From NCBI GenBank assembly GCA_945863825.1, contig CAMBBY010000017.1, positions 1-9,862 of the forward strand: DNA of 9,862 nt, read 5' to 3'. Positions 7,139 through 9,862 of the stretch are shown here, piece after piece. Position 1 is the stretch's first letter; each line of letters opens with the position of its first letter. The translations under genes were made by a program, and so were the position numbers. Under the pieces are notes generated by a model. It was not told where the DNA came from. It worked only from the letters and a program-made list of their open reading frames with translations, and did no database searches. Origin of the DNA: an uncultured Prevotella sp. (GTDB taxonomy: Bacteria; Bacteroidota; Bacteroidia; Bacteroidales; Bacteroidaceae).

Positions 7139-7807
7139 ATGAAACAATTCGTCCTACTTTTTACTATCATGCTCGGAATCACTGTTTCGAGTAATGGTCA
7201 GACCTATCTGGAGCACTTGCAAAAGAAGACACCAGGATTAGGTACTGTCACTGTGACCCAAAGCAAGGCTATAGACGAATTAATCAATGGGAAAAAGATA
7301 CCACAAGACGACAAAACTATCCCAACTACAACCCCAACAAAACACAATACTCCTGACAACCAGAAGAAAACTTCTGAGAATCAGAAGAAAACACTCCCAG
7401 ACTCTGTAAAAAAGGCAGAGCACCACGAAGCTGGCAAAGAAAAGACAGTTTCACACGAAAGTCCGAACAGAAAGACAAACACAGAAAAAGAAGAAAATGA
7501 GATACCTATAGTGGACATGCGCAAGAAAGTGATGCGTGGCAGCTACAAGGTTACAGGATATAGAGTACAGGCTTTTGCTGGCGGCAACTCACGCAACGAC
7601 CGTCTCAAGGCAGAACAGACAGGAAATGCCATCAAGATGAAATTTCCAGACCAGCCTGTATATGTACACTTTTATTCACCTCGCTGGATATGCAGAATCG
7701 GTAACTTCCGCTCTTTAGTAGAAGCTAAGAAGATGTTAGCTAAAATCCGAGCTATGGGCTACCGACAAGCTTGTCTTGTCAAGGGAAAAATAACCGTTCA
7801 ATATTAG
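7139..7807 (+). CDS. Exported SPOR-domain protein
   Basis: This protein of 222 residues has an N-terminal signal peptide (1-20, hydrophobic core FVLLFTIMLGITV, with probable cleavage near SNG-Q). A hydrophilic, low-complexity linker rich in Lys, Thr, Glu and Asn follows (about 50-125), including a NQKKT repeat at 74-78 and 81-85. A C-terminal SPOR domain spans about 139-222 (GYRVQAFAGG, RIGNFRSLVEAKKMLAKIRAMGY). SPOR domains bind septal peptidoglycan lacking stem peptides, so the protein probably acts at the cell wall in the periplasm. There is no lipobox and no catalytic domain, so its partner or exact role cannot be named. It starts 93 bp after tpiA beyond a strong hairpin, and folE begins 3 bp after its stop, so it is tightly coupled to folE. 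Confidence 0.88.
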   Translation: MKQFVLLFTIMLGITVSSNGQTYLEHLQKKTPGLGTVTVTQSKAIDELINGKKIPQDDKTIPTTTPTKHNTPDNQKKTSENQKKTLPDSVKKAEHHEAGKEKTVSHESPNRKTNTEKEENEIPIVDMRKKVMRGSYKVTGYRVQAFAGGNSRNDRLKAEQTGNAIKMKFPDQPVYVHFYSPRWICRIGNFRSLVEAKKMLAKIRAMGYRQACLVKGKITVQY

Positions 7808-7810
7808 AAA

Positions 7811-8404
7811 ATGAATCCAGAAACAGAATTTCGCGAGGGATTGGATGAACTCGCAGCACATTACAAAGAAATCCTCAACCTGCTTGGTGAAGATCCTGAA
7901 AGAGAAGGTCTTTTGAAAACTCCTATGCGCGTGGCTAAGGCTATGCAGATATTGACCCGCGGATACAGTCAGGATCCCCGTAAAGTATTGACTGATGCAC
8001 TCTTTGAGGAAACATACAACCAAATGGTCATCGTCAAGGATATTGATTTCTTCTCTATGTGCGAACATCATATTCTTCCATTCTATGGAAAAGTACATGT
8101 GGCTTATATCCCAAATGGCAAAATTACCGGATTGAGCAAGATTGCACGTGTTGTGGATATCTATAGCCACCGACTTCAGGTACAAGAGAGACTTACCCAG
8201 CAAATCAAGGATTGCATACAGGAGACTCTCAATCCACAAGGTGTCATGGTGGTCATTGAAGCCAAACACATGTGTATGCAGATGAGAGGTGTGGAAAAAC
8301 AGAACTCCATCACCACAACAAGTGATTATAGCGGTGTATTCAATTCTCTCAATACACGACAGGAGTTCATGAACCTGCTCCGCGGAGAAAGCAAAAGAAT
8401 CTAA
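7811..8404 (+). CDS. folE: GTP cyclohydrolase I
   Basis: This 197-residue cytoplasmic enzyme converts GTP to 7,8-dihydroneopterin triphosphate, the first step of tetrahydrofolate synthesis and a source of pterin precursors. The zinc ligands are visible as C84 and H87 (MCEHHILPF) and C155 (MCMQMRG), matching C110, H113 and C181 of the E. coli enzyme. H86 matches the catalytic His112. The substrate-binding segments [14 protein letters not shown] (100-113) and [14 protein letters not shown] (119-132) are conserved. Length is that of the short bacterial form. The ATG at 7811 lies 3 bp after the SPOR stop, indicating translation coupling. It is the second gene of that pair and has no promoter of its own that I can see. 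Confidence 0.96.
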   Translation: MNPETEFREGLDELAAHYKEILNLLGEDPEREGLLKTPMRVAKAMQILTRGYSQDPRKVLTDALFEETYNQMVIVKDIDFFSMCEHHILPFYGKVHVAYIPNGKITGLSKIARVVDIYSHRLQVQERLTQQIKDCIQETLNPQGVMVVIEAKHMCMQMRGVEKQNSITTTSDYSGVFNSLNTRQEFMNLLRGESKRI

Positions 8405-8409
8405 TATAT

Positions 8410-8471
8410 AGTGCTTAATGTTTCGTGTTTACTTATGAAAACCAAACATTAAGCACTAAACATTAAACACT
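8410..8471. repeat. Intergenic repeat cluster of AGTG(C/T)TTAATGTTT units between folE and xth
   Basis: One 14-nt unit AGTGCTTAATGTTT lies on the plus strand (8410-8423). Its exact inverse follows after 20 nt (8444-8457), and a near-identical inverse copy with one change comes directly next (8458-8471). The first two arms form a stem of 14-15 bp. The third copy offers an alternative pairing. There is no T run typical of a terminator. I recall similar short repeats between genes in Prevotella and Bacteroides, but have not checked this. Confidence 0.75.
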
Positions 8472-8478
8472 AAGTAAT

Positions 8479-9234
8479 ATGTTAAAGTTTATATCATGGA
8501 ATGTCAATGGCTTGCGAGCATGCGTAGGTAAAGACTTTGAAAACCAGTTCAAAGAATTGGATGCAGATTTTTTCTGCCTGCAGGAAACCAAGATGCAAGA
8601 AGGTCAGCTCGACCTGACGTTTGAAGGCTACAACAGTTACTGGAACTATGCTGAGAAAAAAGGCTATTCTGGAACAGCTATCTATACCAAACTTCACCCA
8701 TTAAGCGTAAGCTATGGTATGGGAGTGGAAGAGCACGACCATGAAGGAAGAGTTATCACACTGGAATATGAGAAATTCTACCTCATCACAGTTTATACTC
8801 CTAACTCTCAAACGGAACTGCGCCGCCTGGACTATCGTATGACATGGGAAGCAGACTTCCGTAAATTTCTCAAGAATTTAGACGCCAAGAAACCAGTTAT
8901 CGTGTGTGGTGACATGAACGTGGCACACGAAGAAATAGATATTAAGAATCCAAAAGGCAACCGCAGAAACGCAGGCTTTACGGATGAGGAAAGAGAAAAG
9001 ATGACTGAATTGCTGAATGACGGTTTCACAGATACTTTCCGATACAAATATCCTGAGCAGGTTACCTACTCCTGGTGGTCATACAGATTTAAGGCAAGAG
9101 AAAAGAACGCCGGTTGGCGTATTGATTATTTCCTCGTATCAGACAGGCTTCAGGCAAACATCGCTGACGCCAAGATACACACAGACATCATGGGAAGTGA
9201 TCATTGTCCGGTAGAACTTGATTTGGACATTTAA
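8479..9234 (+). CDS. xth: Exodeoxyribonuclease III / AP endonuclease (ExoA/APE1-type)
   Basis: This 251-residue DNA repair enzyme should cut DNA at abasic sites and remove 3' blocking groups in base excision repair. The endonuclease-exonuclease-phosphatase fold is recognisable throughout. The metal and catalytic residues are in place: N8 (SWNVNGLRA), E36 (LQETK), Y106 (TVYTPNS), D145 and N147 (CGDMNVAH), D216 (WRIDYFLVS) and D241-H242 (GSDHCP). The RRNAGFTDEER and YSWWSYRFKAREKNAGWRID segments resemble the ExoA/APE1 branch more than E. coli Xth. The start ATG at 8479 follows a repeat cluster by 7 nt. The gene is the last of the plus-strand run and is followed by a clear terminator. No separate consensus promoter is visible in the 74-bp gap, so read-through from folE is likely. 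Confidence 0.95.
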   Translation: MLKFISWNVNGLRACVGKDFENQFKELDADFFCLQETKMQEGQLDLTFEGYNSYWNYAEKKGYSGTAIYTKLHPLSVSYGMGVEEHDHEGRVITLEYEKFYLITVYTPNSQTELRRLDYRMTWEADFRKFLKNLDAKKPVIVCGDMNVAHEEIDIKNPKGNRRNAGFTDEEREKMTELLNDGFTDTFRYKYPEQVTYSWWSYRFKAREKNAGWRIDYFLVSDRLQANIADAKIHTDIMGSDHCPVELDLDI

Positions 9235-9272
9235 TATAAGAATCATATCATACAAGATTATAACATAATTAT

Positions 9273-9308
9273 AAAGGGTTACCATCCTCACGGACGATAA
9301 CCCTTTTT
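9273..9308 (+). terminator. Rho-independent terminator after xth
   Basis: AAAGGGTTA (9273-9281) pairs with TAACCCTTT (9298-9306). An inner TCC/GGA stem has a 4-nt loop, and the T run reaches 9308. It lies 38 nt after the xth stop and should end the plus-strand operon. The stem could also serve the convergent minus-strand gene, although the T tract on that side is broken (TTTATAATTATG). Confidence 0.8.
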
Positions 9309-9332
9309 GGTCATATCAACATAAAATTTTAA

Positions 9333-9368
9333 TTTATATAAGAGAGATTTTTTATATAAGAGAGATTT
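9333..9368. repeat. Exact tandem duplication of 18 bp
   Basis: TTTATATAAGAGAGATTT occurs at 9333-9350 and again, directly abutting, at 9351-9368. It lies between the xth terminator and the stop codon of the convergent gene, in otherwise AT-rich DNA with no gene. It looks like a recent slippage duplication. Confidence 0.85.
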
Positions 9369-9377
9369 TATCGAATA

Positions 9378-9862
9378 TTACATGAAAGCACGAATCTCAG
9401 AGAGAGGTTTCTTTTCAATTGTGCCATCCTTGTGAGTTACAGTGAAGTAATTATGAACAGATTTACCGTTCTTGAACTGTACAACTGCCACACCACCTTC
9501 GCGAAGCTGCAGTGTAAAGTAACCTTCACGCTTGCCATTTACATACTTGCCGTGCCATTTTTCCTTACCATTCTTATAGTAAGTGGTCACATCACCATTG
9601 AAGACAGTATTTCTATCATTTCCTAAATCGATGAAGCTATATCCACCTTCAGCTCTCAAATTACCATTCATATAGTAATCCTTGAAAACATCCTTCTTAT
9701 TGATGCCAGAACCGGTGGTCATAAGGAGTCTGTAGTAACTTGCCTGATTAGCATTTGCCACGTTGCTCATATTTTCTGCATAGAAAATGGTATCTGCAAC
9801 AACAGTAGCTTTTTCGATGTGCTTGCGACCAAAGCTTGCAATGGTCAGCATCACCATCATAG
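9378..9862 (-). CDS. Exported MORN/YwqK-like repeat protein, probably N-terminally truncated by the window edge
   Basis: The visible 161 codons (160 residues and stop) read leftwards from the edge. The first residues MMVMLTIASFG look like the core of a signal peptide. The basic start normally seen before it is absent, so the true start probably lies just outside; ATG 9860 is the first inside. Three MORN-2-like units follow: YYMNGNLRAEGGY (about 62-74), YYKNGKEKWHGKYVNGKREGYF (94-115) and VQFKNGKSVHNYF (127-139). Proteins of this type are often labelled YwqK family antitoxin, but nothing here indicates a toxin partner. An exported structural or surface role is equally possible. It converges on xth across 143 bp. 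Confidence 0.7.
   Translation of the reverse strand, partial: MMVMLTIASFGRKHIEKATVVADTIFYAENMSNVANANQASYYRLLMTTGSGINKKDVFKDYYMNGNLRAEGGYSFIDLGNDRNTVFNGDVTTYYKNGKEKWHGKYVNGKREGYFTLQLREGGVAVVQFKNGKSVHNYFTVTHKDGTIEKKPLSEIRAFM

Noticed and set aside
7764..7775. Perfect 12-nt palindrome GACAAGCTTGTC in the end of the SPOR gene
   Set aside because: It is short, within coding sequence, with no flanking promoter or terminator features; chance is a sufficient explanation.
7736..8269. Minus-strand open frame of 177 codons opposite folE
   Set aside because: It overlaps the intact folE and SPOR genes in antisense and shows no family features.
9378..9862. Toxin-antitoxin system, suggested by the YwqK family label often given to such proteins
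   Set aside because: The protein appears exported, no toxin gene is visible next to it, and MORN-like repeats alone do not show antitoxin function.

Overview
The window looks like a chromosomal, housekeeping-type segment of a Bacteroidales bacterium, most likely Prevotella/Segatella. Three things point there. Two promoters match the Bacteroidetes sigma consensus (TTTG, about 19-20 bp spacer, TAnnTTTG). A-rich, Shine-Dalgarno-poor leaders precede most starts. The gene order DUF1599 - DoxX - triosephosphate isomerase - SPOR - folE is one I recall from this order. No RNA genes, CRISPR arrays, insertion sequences or phage genes are visible.

Left part (1-2524, minus strand): a tripartite efflux operon read leftwards. 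A periplasmic adaptor lipoprotein (MFP, 1313-2524) is followed after 33 bp by the first 426 codons of an RND inner-membrane pump (1-1279), cut by the window edge. An outer-membrane TolC-like gene may lie beyond the edge. A 315-bp gap (2525-2839) holds a terminator for the gene upstream, a candidate promoter for the efflux operon and a palindrome near its predicted transcription start.

Middle (2840-4357): a class II tRNA nucleotidyltransferase with an HD domain (cca) on the minus strand. It diverges from the plus-strand operon across a short region carrying two back-to-back promoters. Each is predicted to give a leader of about 14 nt. This places the start of the DUF1599 gene at 4378 rather than at the upstream ATG at 4345.

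Right part (4378-9234, plus strand): DUF1599 protein; a DoxX/MauE-like membrane redox protein whose frame stays open into triosephosphate isomerase (one 693-codon ORF, 4964-7045); a strong hairpin; a secreted SPOR-domain protein; GTP cyclohydrolase I (folE); an intergenic repeat cluster; and an ExoIII/APE1-type DNA repair nuclease (xth). A terminator closes the run at 9273-9308. A convergent, edge-truncated exported MORN/YwqK-like gene occupies the right end on the minus strand.

I see no clearly new defence or mobile system. The most unusual feature is the uninterrupted DoxX-TpiA reading frame. Topology prediction by eye would put the glycolytic enzyme on the cytoplasmic side of the membrane if the fusion is made. 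The codon bias and A-rich leader of tpiA argue that it is also, or mainly, translated on its own.
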